NCBI RefSeq assembly: GCF_001427905.1 | Contig: NZ_LMEF01000012.1 | Location: 483,367-547,366 of the forward strand | Direction: 5' to 3' | Source of the DNA: Flavobacterium sp. Root420 | Lineage (GTDB): Bacteria > Bacteroidota > Bacteroidia > Flavobacteriales > Flavobacteriaceae | DNA: 64,000 nt | Shown here: in pieces, positions 26,632 to 34,161 of the stretch | Position numbering within the stretch: position 1 is the stretch's first letter | How the letters are laid out: the number at the start of each line of letters is the position of its first letter | Notes under the pieces: model-generated | The model's input: only the letters and a program-made list of their open reading frames with translations | The model's database searches: none | What the model was told of the DNA's origin: nothing | Made by a program: the position numbers and the translations under genes

Positions 26632-26701
26632 TAGCCCAGATAGGAGCGGTATCCTTTTTCTTGCTTCTTTAGCAAGGAAAAGATACAAGCGGATAGCTGG
26701 A
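26632..26701. repeat. dispersed ~70-nt repeat, copy B
   Basis: Begins TAGCCCAGATAGGAGCG and ends GCGGATAGCTGGA, matching copy A at 6104-6174. Internal stem: CTTTTTCTTGC against GCAAGGAAAAG around a TTCTTTA loop. As with copy A, it lies in a spacer between convergent genes. Confidence 0.7.
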
Positions 26702-26767
26702 AGTAGCTCCTGATAAAAAACAAATTCCAATTTAAAAATTCTAGAGTTAAAAGTGAATGCAAAATGA

Positions 26768-26792
26768 GATTGCTTCGTTCCTCGCAATGACG
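26768..26792. repeat. GCAATGACG-type repeat
   Basis: 25-nt element containing TTCGTTCCTCGCAATGACG, with ATTGC...GCAAT able to pair. This sequence family is widespread in unrelated bacterial genomes; translated, it gives the familiar spurious peptide HCEERSN, visible on the minus strand here. Confidence 0.65.
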
Positions 26793-26796
26793 CATA

Positions 26797-26830
26797 AAAA
26801 AACCGCCAATCTTTCGAGAGGCGGTTTTTA
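26797..26830. terminator. terminator of RNase G gene
   Basis: AAAAACCGCC, 12-nt loop, GGCGGTTTTT. It lies 3 nt beyond the RNase G stop, with T-runs on both strands. Confidence 0.8.
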
Positions 26831-26832
26831 TT

Positions 26833-28377
26833 TTATTCTGAAATAGCATTTCCTTTTTTATCATAGAAATGGTATTCTAAGTACGTGTAAGCGTCACGAG
26901 GTATGATTTTCACCCATTTCTTATGTTCAAAAAACCATTTTGAACGTAATGATGGAAAACCTTTGCTGAGGTATGCAGCCACAAACGGATGTACATTAAG
27001 TACAACATTTTTGTGGGTTTTTAAAAGTCTGTCCAAATCAAGTGCGATTTTATCAATGATCAAAATTGGCGCTTCAATTTCGCCATGCTCATTGTTTGGA
27101 TCTTCTTCTCTGGTTTTAATATTAACTTCTGGTCTTACGCGTTGTCTGGTAATTTGAACTAAACCAAATTTACTAGGCGGTAAGATTTTATGTTTTGCTT
27201 TATCGTCGCTCATTTCTTCTCGCAAGAAGTCGAACAGGACTTTCCTGTTTTCAGGATTAGACATATCGATAAAATCAACTACGATTATCCCGCCCATATC
27301 ACGCAAACGAAGTTGTCTGGCAATTTCAGCGGCTGCAATCATATTTACTTCCATGGCGGTATCTTCCTGATTAGTCGCCTTATTCGAACGGTTTCCGCTG
27401 TTTACGTCTATAACGTGAAGAGCTTCAGTGTGTTCGATAATAAGATAGGCGCCTTTACTCATGGAAACGGTACGTCCAAATGAAGTTTTGATTTGTCTCT
27501 CTATATTGTATTTCTCGAAAATTGGAGTATCGTTTGATTGATAAAACTTTACAATCGATTGTTTTGAAGGTGCAATTTCTTGCAGATATTCCTTCGTTTG
27601 GTGGAACAACTCTTCGTCATCTATCTGAATACCACTGAAGGTATCATTAAATACATCTCTTAATATCGAAGAAGCTCTGTTAAGCTCTCCTAATACTTTT
27701 GATGGATGATGAGCAGTTGGTAATTTTTTACACATTGCAGTCCATCTGCCAAGCAGGTTCTGCAAATCTTTTTCTAATTCGGCTACGTTTTTGCCTTCGG
27801 CTACTGTGCGAACAATAACACCAAATCCTTTAGGTTTGATCGATAGAACAAGTTTTTTTAGACGATCCTTTTCTTTTTTGTCTTCTATTTTTTGAGAAAT
27901 AGAAACACGGTCAGAAAACGGAACGAGAACAATAAATCTTCCTGCCAATGAAAGCTCAGCGCTTATCCTTGGACCTTTGGTCGATATAGGTTCTTTAACA
28001 ACTTGAACTAAAACAGATTGATTGGCACTTAAAATATCAGTAATGATGCCATCTTTGTCAATCTCTTTTTCAAACTGAAAGGTTTTTAGGGAGAAATCTT
28101 TTATTTTACCTGCGCTTACAAGTTTTATGAATTTCAGTTGGGAAGCTAAGTTAGGTCCTAAATCGTGATAATGTAAAAAGGCATCTTTTTCGAAGCCTAC
28201 ATTTACAAAAGCAGCATTAAGCCCGGCAACTGGTTTTCGTATTTTGGCAATAAAAATATCACCAACCTGAAAGTTGCTTTTCTCTTCTTCTTTGTGTAAT
28301 TCAATTAGTTTTCCATCTTTTAATAAGGCAAAATCTACGGCTTCAGAACTAGATCTAATGATTAATTCTTTATTCAC
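26833..28377 (-). CDS. rng: ribonuclease E/G family endoribonuclease
   Basis: 515 residues from GTG 28377 (VNKELIIRSSSEAVDFALL), where homologous RNase G proteins begin. An open frame continues upstream to 28467, but the extra residues come from a low-complexity AACC/CAACAA stretch and do not fit the family. The N-terminal S1 domain has VGDIFIAKIRKPVAGLNAAF, and the catalytic region has HVIDVNSGNRS and IIVVDFIDMSNPENR with the metal-binding Asp residues. It processes rRNA ends and degrades mRNA in the cytoplasm. No long RNase E tail. Confidence 0.92.
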   Translation of the reverse strand: MNKELIIRSSSEAVDFALLKDGKLIELHKEEEKSNFQVGDIFIAKIRKPVAGLNAAFVNVGFEKDAFLHYHDLGPNLASQLKFIKLVSAGKIKDFSLKTFQFEKEIDKDGIITDILSANQSVLVQVVKEPISTKGPRISAELSLAGRFIVLVPFSDRVSISQKIEDKKEKDRLKKLVLSIKPKGFGVIVRTVAEGKNVAELEKDLQNLLGRWTAMCKKLPTAHHPSKVLGELNRASSILRDVFNDTFSGIQIDDEELFHQTKEYLQEIAPSKQSIVKFYQSNDTPIFEKYNIERQIKTSFGRTVSMSKGAYLIIEHTEALHVIDVNSGNRSNKATNQEDTAMEVNMIAAAEIARQLRLRDMGGIIVVDFIDMSNPENRKVLFDFLREEMSDDKAKHKILPPSKFGLVQITRQRVRPEVNIKTREEDPNNEHGEIEAPILIIDKIALDLDRLLKTHKNVVLNVHPFVAAYLSKGFPSLRSKWFFEHKKWVKIIPRDAYTYLEYHFYDKKGNAISE

Positions 28378-28624
28378 ACTGTAAATTTTTATCCGTGAAT
28401 TGGTTGTCGGTTGTTTGTTGATAGTTGTTGGCAAAATAACCAATAACCAAAAACCAAAAACCATCAACTTCTACAAGGATGGATTAAACAATATTTTTAA
28501 CAGGTATTGAACCCGGGGAAAAGAAGATTAGTAGAGAATAGAACAAAGAGCATAGACTTTTACGTCTATATTCTATTTTCTTTACTCTTTCATCTTTTTT
28601 CAATTTCAATGAACGTTTAAAAAG

Positions 28625-28651
28625 AAAAAAGTAGTTTAAAACTACTTTTTC
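28625..28651 (-). terminator. terminator overlapping the stop of the 30-residue ORF
   Basis: AAAAAGTAGTTT pairs with AAACTACTTTTT around a short loop, with a T-rich run following on the minus strand. The stop codon at 28642-28644 lies inside the stem. Confidence 0.65.
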
Positions 28652-28734
28652 TTTTTGTGACGGTTAGCTCTCGCTCTTTTTTTTCTTTTGTGAGTAGCTA
28701 CCTTATGTCTCTTTCTTTTTTTACCACTTGGCAT
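28642..28734 (-). CDS. 30-residue Lys/Arg-rich protein, COX24-like
   Basis: ATG 28734 to TAG 28642, translating to MPSGKKRKRHKVATHKRKK followed by RARANRHKKKK; 20 of 30 residues are Lys, Arg or His. It matches the short Bacteroidota proteins annotated as AURKAIP1/COX24-domain, related to the mitochondrial ribosomal protein mS38 end, so a ribosome-bound role is likely but inferred. It lies 31 nt downstream of hup on the same strand and ends in a hairpin, so it is probably co-transcribed with hup. Too short for many gene finders. Confidence 0.8.
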   Translation of the reverse strand: MPSGKKRKRHKVATHKRKKRARANRHKKKK

Positions 28735-28765
28735 ATCGTGTCGATTTTATGATTAATTAATAGTA

Positions 28766-29056
28766 TTATTTTGCTTCGTTGTTCGTTTTAACTCCCTCTA
28801 CAAATACTTTTGCAGGTTTAAACGCAGGAATGTTGTGTGCAGGAATTTTGATTGTGGTGTTTTTTGAAATGTTTCTTCCTGTCTTTTCAGCTCTGGTTTT
28901 TACGATAAAACTTCCGAAACCTCTTAGGTAAACATTGTCACCAGTTTCTAAAGAAGTTTTAACTTCTTCCATAAAAGTTTCTACTGTTGCTTGAACATCT
29001 CCTTTTTCAAGACCTAGTTTCTCTGAAATTTTCGCTACGATATCTGCTTTCGTCAT
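28766..29056 (-). CDS. hup: HU family DNA-binding protein
   Basis: 96 residues. Begins MTKADIVAKISEKLGLEKGD; contains the family signature around GDNVYLRGFGSFIVKTRAEK with the arm GRNISKNTTIKIPAHNIPAF and ends FKPAKVFVEGV. A dimeric nucleoid protein that bends DNA. It has the best-formed minus-strand promoter in the window just upstream and appears to lead a short transcript with the 30-residue basic protein. A divergent mutY follows on the other strand. Confidence 0.95.
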   Translation of the reverse strand: MTKADIVAKISEKLGLEKGDVQATVETFMEEVKTSLETGDNVYLRGFGSFIVKTRAEKTGRNISKNTTIKIPAHNIPAFKPAKVFVEGVKTNNEAK

Positions 29057-29105
29057 TTTCTTTCCTATTTTATTTTATAAATGATGTACTATTTTTTTGA
29101 GTTTG

Positions 29106-29137
29106 CAAATATAGGAATTAAAAAAATAATTAATCAA
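29106..29137 (-). promoter_or_regulatory. hup promoter
   Basis: On the minus strand: -33 TTG (29135-29137), 21-nt spacer, -7 TATATTTG (29106-29113). Both boxes match the Bacteroidota sigma-A consensus. The start codon is about 50 nt downstream. Confidence 0.7.
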
Positions 29138-29170
29138 GCTAATTCGTTAAATTTTAATTACATAAACATT

Positions 29171-29178
29171 TACTTTTG
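29171..29178 (+). promoter_or_regulatory. mutY -7 promoter element
   Basis: TACTTTTG, exact TAnnTTTG match, 18 nt upstream of ATG 29197. A possible TTG start at 29176 falls inside this box, which argues for the ATG. Confidence 0.5.
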
Positions 29179-29196
29179 TTTTCAAAGGATTTTACA

Positions 29197-30243
29197 ATGG
29201 ATTTTCATAACATATTGATAAGTTGGTATTTACAGAACAAGCGTGATTTGCCGTGGCGAAATACGGTCGATCCGTACCTAATTTGGCTCTCAGAAATTAT
29301 GCTTCAGCAGACAAGAGTCGCGCAGGGAATGCCTTATTTTTTCAATTTTACGCAAGAATTTCCTACAGTGTTTGATTTGGCAAATGCATCAGAAGAACAG
29401 GTTTTGAAACTTTGGCAGGGATTAGGATACTATTCCCGGGCCAGAAATTTGCATAAAACAGCTCAATATGTAGCAAATGAGTTAAATGGAGTTTTCCCGG
29501 AAAACTATACGGCGTTATTAAAATTAAAAGGTGTTGGTGAATATACGGCTGCCGCGATTGCTTCTTTTTCTTATAATGAAGCTGTTCCGGTTGTTGATGG
29601 AAATGTTTTTAGAGTGCTTTCCAGATATTTTGATATAGAATCGGATATTGCTTTACCAGCGACCAAAAAGGAATTTACAGAACTGGCTTTCGAATTAATG
29701 CCAAAAAATAACCCGGCAATCTTTAATCAGGCGATAATGGAATTTGGTGCTTTGCAGTGTGTGCCTAAAAGTCCGAATTGTATGATTTGTGTTTTTAACG
29801 AAAGTTGTGCGGCTTTGCAAAAAAAGAAAGTGGATGTTTTACCAATAAAATCAAAGAAAGTAAAAGTCACGAATCGGTTCTTTAATTATTTGGTTTTGGA
29901 AGACGCTTTAGGAAACACTTTAATTCAAAAAAGAACAGCAAAAGGGATTTGGCATAATCTATATGAATTTCCTCTTTTGGAAACAGATGGAATTGTTGGT
30001 TTTGATGTTGTCTCAAAAGCAGTTCAATTTGATATTTTTCCCTCCTATACTATTATAGGTATGGAGGAATGTGCGGAAACGACTGTTATCCATAAACTTT
30101 CGCATCAGCATCTGCATATTCAGTTTTGGAAAGTAAAAATTAGTGATAAATTAGTGAATGGTATGAATACCAGTGATTTAAAGGCTTTTCCTTTTCCAAT
30201 TGTGATTTATAATTTTATAGAAAAGCAGGAAATAAATTGCTAA
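29197..30243 (+). CDS. mutY: A/G-specific adenine glycosylase MutY
   Basis: 348 residues from ATG 29197; a seven-residue longer reading would start inside the promoter. The catalytic Glu33 is in WLSEIMLQQTRV, the helix-hairpin-helix reads LKGVGEYTAAAI with the Asp in PVVDGNVFRV, and the iron-sulphur cluster has C-x6-C-x2-C-x5-C (CVPKSPNCMICVFNESC). The C-terminal third is a MutT-like domain that reads 8-oxoguanine. It removes adenine opposite 8-oxoG. First gene of mutY-ssb-gldE-gldD, an order I recall from F. johnsoniae. Confidence 0.95.
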   Translation: MDFHNILISWYLQNKRDLPWRNTVDPYLIWLSEIMLQQTRVAQGMPYFFNFTQEFPTVFDLANASEEQVLKLWQGLGYYSRARNLHKTAQYVANELNGVFPENYTALLKLKGVGEYTAAAIASFSYNEAVPVVDGNVFRVLSRYFDIESDIALPATKKEFTELAFELMPKNNPAIFNQAIMEFGALQCVPKSPNCMICVFNESCAALQKKKVDVLPIKSKKVKVTNRFFNYLVLEDALGNTLIQKRTAKGIWHNLYEFPLLETDGIVGFDVVSKAVQFDIFPSYTIIGMEECAETTVIHKLSHQHLHIQFWKVKISDKLVNGMNTSDLKAFPFPIVIYNFIEKQEINC

Positions 30244-30250
30244 AAAAATG

Positions 30251-30258
30251 TATCTTTG
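30251..30258 (+). promoter_or_regulatory. ssb -7 promoter element
   Basis: TATCTTTG, exact TAnnTTTG match, 21 nt upstream of the ssb ATG, in the 36-nt gap after mutY. It suggests an internal promoter for ssb-gldE-gldD. Confidence 0.45.
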
Positions 30259-30279
30259 GGGTAAATACCACTAAAAACT

Positions 30280-30720
30280 ATGAACGGAACTTTAAATAAG
30301 GTGATGCTGATTGGCCATTTGGGCGATGATGTGAAAATGCATTATTTTGATGGAGGAAACTGCATCGGTCGTTTTCAGTTGGCTACAAATGAAGTATACA
30401 TCAATAAGACGACCAACGAAAAAATAACTTCTACAGAATGGCATAACTTAGTTGTACGCAATAAAGCGGCAGAAATCTGTGAGAAATATTTATCTAAAGG
30501 CGATAAAATATATGTTGAAGGCCGAATAAAATCCCGCCAATGGCAGGCTGAAGACGGCACAACGAAATATACTACCGAAATTCAGGTAACTGAATTTACT
30601 TTCCTGACTACCAAAAAAGAGACAGGAAATCATAAGCCACATCAGGATCAGGAATCCGTAAAAAACACTAACTTTGATGCGTCGAACGAAAGCTTGCCTA
30701 TAAACGACTTGCCTTTCTGA
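30280..30720 (+). CDS. ssb: single-stranded DNA-binding protein
   Basis: 146 residues. The OB fold begins NKVMLIGHLGDDVKMHYFDG and includes TEWHNLVVRNKAAEICEKYL and YVEGRIKSRQW. The linker is short and polar, and the C-terminal tip PINDLPF is the usual acidic/Pro/Phe tail that recruits repair proteins. It protects single-stranded DNA in replication and repair. Lies between mutY and gldE on the same strand. Confidence 0.94.
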   Translation: MNGTLNKVMLIGHLGDDVKMHYFDGGNCIGRFQLATNEVYINKTTNEKITSTEWHNLVVRNKAAEICEKYLSKGDKIYVEGRIKSRQWQAEDGTTKYTTEIQVTEFTFLTTKKETGNHKPHQDQESVKNTNFDASNESLPINDLPF

Positions 30721-30743
30721 TTGTTTAACTAATCTTTTTTAAT

Positions 30744-32039
30744 TTGGACCCGGAGCCCAGTTTATTTTTTACTACAACTTTAGACATCAATTTAATAATT
30801 GGTTTTGTCGGAATATTTATTTTGCTGTTTCTATCGGCAATTGTTTCAGGTGCCGAAGTAGCACTTTTTTCTTTATCTCAAAAAGATATTAATGAGACTT
30901 TACAGGACAATCACTCAAAAGGGAAAATCATTTCCAATCTTTTAGATAAGCCCAAAAAACTTTTAGCAACCTTATTAGTAGCCAATAATTTTTTAAATAT
31001 TGGAGTCGTAATTCTATTCTCCTTTATAGGACAAAATATTTTTAACGATATCAGTTCTCCGGTTTTAAAATTCATTTTAGAAGTAATTCTTGTTACATTT
31101 TTGATTTTGTTGTTTGCTGAAGTTTTGCCTAAAGTTTATGCTAGCAGAAATAATATAAAATTCGCTAAATGGGTAGCGTATCCAATTTCCATTTTAGATA
31201 AATTACTCTCGCCTATAAGCTTGCCAATGCGTAGTGTTACGTTATATTTGCAGCGTAAATTGGGGAAACAGAAAAACAGTTTTTCGATAAACCAACTTTC
31301 TCAGGCGCTTGAGCTTACAGATTCTGAAGGAACATCAAAAGATGAACAGAAAATATTAGAAGGAATTGTTTCCTTTGGAAATACAGATACAAAGCAGGTT
31401 ATGAGTCCGAGGATTGATATTTTTGGTTTAGAAATATCAGAATCGTTTGAAGCCATTTGTCCGAAGATAATCGAAAAGGGATTTTCAAGAATTCCGATTT
31501 ATCGCGACAATATTGATCAGATCGAAGGCGTTTTATTCGTTAAGGATTTATTGCCACATATTGATAAGAAAGAATTTGACTGGACGATTTTAATGAGAGA
31601 AGCTTTTTTTGTTCCTGAGAATAAAAAACTGGATAACTTGCTAAAGGATTTTCAGAGCCTTAAAAGTCATTTGGCGATTGTGGTGGATGAATATGGTGGG
31701 ACTTCCGGACTGGTTTCTTTAGAAGATGTTATTGAGGAGATAGTAGGGGATATCAGTGATGAGTTTGATGATGAAAATTTGAACTTCTCACAAATTGATG
31801 AAAAGAATTTTCTTTTTGAAGGGAAAATTAACATGAAGGATTTCTATAGAATTGTTGATGTTAATGAAGATATTTTTGAATCGCATAAAGGCGAAGCAGA
31901 AACATTAGCCGGTTTTATTTTAGAAATTTTAGGTAATTTTCCGAAAAAAGATCAAAAAATTGCTTTTGAAAACTGTGTTTTTACCATAGAGACGGTTGAT
32001 AAAAAGCGAGTAAAACAAATAAAAGTAACCATAGAATAA
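30744..32039 (+). CDS. gldE: gliding motility membrane protein GldE
   Basis: 431 residues, starting at TTG 30744; the next in-frame ATG is about 160 codons in, beyond the membrane domain, so the TTG (or an equally unusual nearby codon) must be used. Domains in order: DUF21/CNNM membrane region (to ~195; FLSAIVSGAEVALFSLSQKD), two CBS motifs (~205-330; VMSPRIDIFGL, LAIVVDEYGGTSGLVSLED) and a CorC_HlyC end domain. In Flavobacterium, GldE works with GldD, the next gene, and is important for gliding and T9SS secretion. The domain layout alone would also fit a CorC-like transporter; the gldD neighbour decides. Confidence 0.9.
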   Translation: MDPEPSLFFTTTLDINLIIGFVGIFILLFLSAIVSGAEVALFSLSQKDINETLQDNHSKGKIISNLLDKPKKLLATLLVANNFLNIGVVILFSFIGQNIFNDISSPVLKFILEVILVTFLILLFAEVLPKVYASRNNIKFAKWVAYPISILDKLLSPISLPMRSVTLYLQRKLGKQKNSFSINQLSQALELTDSEGTSKDEQKILEGIVSFGNTDTKQVMSPRIDIFGLEISESFEAICPKIIEKGFSRIPIYRDNIDQIEGVLFVKDLLPHIDKKEFDWTILMREAFFVPENKKLDNLLKDFQSLKSHLAIVVDEYGGTSGLVSLEDVIEEIVGDISDEFDDENLNFSQIDEKNFLFEGKINMKDFYRIVDVNEDIFESHKGEAETLAGFILEILGNFPKKDQKIAFENCVFTIETVDKKRVKQIKVTIE

Positions 32040-32040
32040 A

Positions 32041-32601
32041 ATGCTTAAAAGAATAATTTCAATAGCTTTAATTTTATTAGCATTAATAATTGTAAGCTGT
32101 AAGGATGATGTATTGCCAAAACCGGCAAGTTTTCTGCGCTTAGATTACCCCGAGGCTAAATATGTAAATTTTGAAAACAATTGTCCATTTACTTTTGAAA
32201 TGAATGAGGCGGCTACTATTAAAGGTGAAAAAGACTGCGGTTTCGCGATTACCTATCCAAAAATGAAGGCTACAATTTACCTGACCTATAAACCGGTAAA
32301 TGGTGACATAGTAAAATTGCTAAAAGATGCTCAAAAACTAACTTATGAGCATGTAATTAAGGCTGATGATATTTTAGAGCAACCGTATTTAAACCCACAA
32401 AAAAAGGTTTACGGAATGTTTTATCAGGTTGATGGAAATGCTGCGACAAACTCACAATTTTATGTGACTGATAGTACAAAACATTTTATAACAGGGTCGG
32501 TTTATTTTTACGCTAAACCCAATTTTGATTCGGTTATGCCGGCAGCAAGTTATATTAAGAATGACATGCAGCGATTGATGGAAACATTGAAGTGGAAATA
32601 A
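32041..32601 (+). CDS. gldD: gliding motility lipoprotein GldD
   Basis: 186 residues. The lipobox ILLALIIVSC gives a lipidated Cys20, so it is a lipoprotein. The mature part begins KDDVLPKPASFLRLDYP, which I recognise from GldD. It is essential for gliding and T9SS function in F. johnsoniae, with an unknown biochemical role. The start codon follows gldE by one base, so translation is probably coupled. A terminator follows. Confidence 0.92.
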   Translation: MLKRIISIALILLALIIVSCKDDVLPKPASFLRLDYPEAKYVNFENNCPFTFEMNEAATIKGEKDCGFAITYPKMKATIYLTYKPVNGDIVKLLKDAQKLTYEHVIKADDILEQPYLNPQKKVYGMFYQVDGNAATNSQFYVTDSTKHFITGSVYFYAKPNFDSVMPAASYIKNDMQRLMETLKWK

Positions 32602-32609
32602 ATTTCATA

Positions 32610-32640
32610 AAAAAAGGCGTTCAATTTGAGCGCCTTTTTT
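32610..32640. terminator. bidirectional terminator after gldD
   Basis: AAAAAAGGCG, loop, CGCCTTTTTT, extended by TTC/GAG. It lies between convergent gldD and the HMA gene. Confidence 0.85.
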
Positions 32641-32657
32641 ATGCTTAATCATTTTAA

Positions 32658-33038
32658 TTACGATTTTATATTCGAAACCTTATACGTTTTTCCATCTCCT
32701 GTTGCCTGAACAACTTTCGTTAAGTTTTCCTGGTTTTGAACCGTTTTGTCAAATACAACAGTGGCTGTTTTTTTATCAAAATCAACAGTTGCTTTTTCTA
32801 CTCCGTCAAGATTAGTTAGTTCTTTTTCAATTGTTTTTGCACATCCCATTGCGCAAGTCATTCCTTCGATTTCGAAATTTGCGGTCTGAATATTTTCAGC
32901 AGCAATTGCTTTGTGTTCTTTTGGAGTCGTTTCTATGGCTTTTATATTTGCTAAATTTTTATCTTCTTCTTTTTTGCAGCTTACGAATACTAAACTTGCA
33001 ATTGCTAATGTTGCTATTATTTTTGTGAATTTCATCAT
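32658..33038 (-). CDS. heavy-metal-associated (HMA) domain lipoprotein
   Basis: 126 residues. N-terminal lipobox SLVFVSCKKEED. The C-terminal ~70 residues form an HMA fold: NFEIEGMTCAMGCAKTIEKE, then GVEKATVDFDKKTATVVFD. The metal loop is Cys-x3-Cys instead of the usual Cys-x2-Cys, a variant I also recall in Bacteroidota homologues. It may bind copper or a similar ion in the periplasm. Two ATG codons stand side by side (33038 and 33035); either could be used. Single gene. Confidence 0.85.
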   Translation of the reverse strand: MMKFTKIIATLAIASLVFVSCKKEEDKNLANIKAIETTPKEHKAIAAENIQTANFEIEGMTCAMGCAKTIEKELTNLDGVEKATVDFDKKTATVVFDKTVQNQENLTKVVQATGDGKTYKVSNIKS

Positions 33039-33070
33039 TTGTGGATTTTAAGTTGTCAATAAGTTCGTTG

Positions 33071-33078
33071 CAAAATTA
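33071..33078 (-). promoter_or_regulatory. -7 element of the HMA gene
   Basis: TAATTTTG on the minus strand, exact TAnnTTTG match, 32 nt upstream of the start codon. Confidence 0.45.
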
Positions 33079-33136
33079 ATAAAAATGAAGTGGTCGGTTC
33101 GTAAAATTATTACAAATTTGTAGTAAAATACTATTT

Positions 33137-34003
33137 ATGGATGCAAAACAGTTAAAGTGGGCTTGTTTATTGGTTCTCTCATTAATCTGGGGAAGTTCTT
33201 TTATTTTAATTAAAAGAGGATTGGTTGGATTAACGGCGATTCAGGTGGGTTCATTCCGAATTATTTTTGCAGCCTTGTTTTTATTGATTGTTGGTTTTAA
33301 AAGTTTGAAGAAAATTTCTCGTCGTCAATGGAAATTTGTTGCCATAACATCTCTTTTCGGAACTTTTACTCCAGCTTATCTTTTTGCAATTGCCGAAACG
33401 GAAGTAGATAGCTCAATTGTGGCTATTTTGAATTCGCTAACGCCTTTAAATACTTTAGTTTTAGGAATTCTTATCTTCGGAATCCAATTTCAAAAAAGAC
33501 AGGTTTTAGGTGTTTTTGTTGGACTCGTTGGCTGTTTGCTTTTGGTTTTAAGCGGCGCATCTGCACATCCGGGACAAAATTATTATTATGTTGTTTTGGT
33601 GGTAATTGCTACCATTTGTTATGCGATAAATGTGAATTTGATTAAAAAGTATCTGTCTGATTTGAATTCGGTGAGTATTACAACTGGAAACTTCACGGTT
33701 TTACTAATACCTGCATTAATCATTTTAAGTACAACTGATATTCCACAAAGAGTAAATTTTGAAGCCACACAGCATTCTATATTTTTCGTTATGATTTTGG
33801 GTGTTTTAGGAACCGGAATTGCGAATGTATTGTTCTTTAAATTGATCCAAATGTCTTCTCCGGTATTTGCAACATCGGTAACGTATTTAATTCCGATAGT
33901 CGCTTTTTTCTGGGGATTATTGGATAACGAAATGCTGACGCCAATTCAGTTTTTTGGTGCATTTATTATTTTAATTGGCGTTTATTTGTCTGCTAAAAAA
34001 TAA
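33137..34003 (+). CDS. EamA/DMT family transporter
   Basis: 288 residues with ten predicted transmembrane segments in two EamA repeats. The first includes WGSSFILIKRGLVGLTAIQV and VDSSIVAILNSLTPLNTLVL; the second ends FATSVTYLIPIVAFFWGLLD. This is the drug/metabolite transporter superfamily, inner membrane exporters of amino acids, metabolites or drugs. The substrate cannot be told. Stands alone, divergent from the HMA gene. Confidence 0.88.
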   Translation: MDAKQLKWACLLVLSLIWGSSFILIKRGLVGLTAIQVGSFRIIFAALFLLIVGFKSLKKISRRQWKFVAITSLFGTFTPAYLFAIAETEVDSSIVAILNSLTPLNTLVLGILIFGIQFQKRQVLGVFVGLVGCLLLVLSGASAHPGQNYYYVVLVVIATICYAINVNLIKKYLSDLNSVSITTGNFTVLLIPALIILSTTDIPQRVNFEATQHSIFFVMILGVLGTGIANVLFFKLIQMSSPVFATSVTYLIPIVAFFWGLLDNEMLTPIQFFGAFIILIGVYLSAKK

Positions 34004-34082
34004 CTTGTAAAATGATTTTTGTAAAATGTGAAATGTTTCAGTCATGTCTTACTTAGTCTTAAGAAGTAACGTATAAAAAAAA

Positions 34083-34113
34083 GCTTTGCCAAAGTTTCAA
34101 ACTTTGGCAAAGC
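34083..34113. repeat. perfect palindrome, REP-like or terminator
   Basis: GCTTTGCCAAAGTTT, one-base loop C, AAACTTTGGCAAAGC: perfect 15-bp arms. It lies between convergent genes and could act as terminator, but no T-run follows directly. Its centre (GTTT, loop, AAAC) resembles the RAYT-flanking palindromes, though the arm sequence differs. Confidence 0.65.
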
Positions 34114-34161
34114 CTATAAAAATCTTAGAGCCTTAGTATCGTAGTTCCTCAGAACCTTTCT

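Noticed and set aside
26631..26864. Minus-strand reading frame of 77 codons containing HCEERSN
   Set aside because: It is made of dispersed repeat B, the GCAATGACG repeat and the RNase G terminator; such peptides are well-known artefacts of this repeat.
28378..28467. Longer N-terminus for RNase G
   Set aside because: The extra 30 codons come from low-complexity AACC/CAACAA DNA and precede the point where RNase G proteins begin; GTG 28377 fits better.
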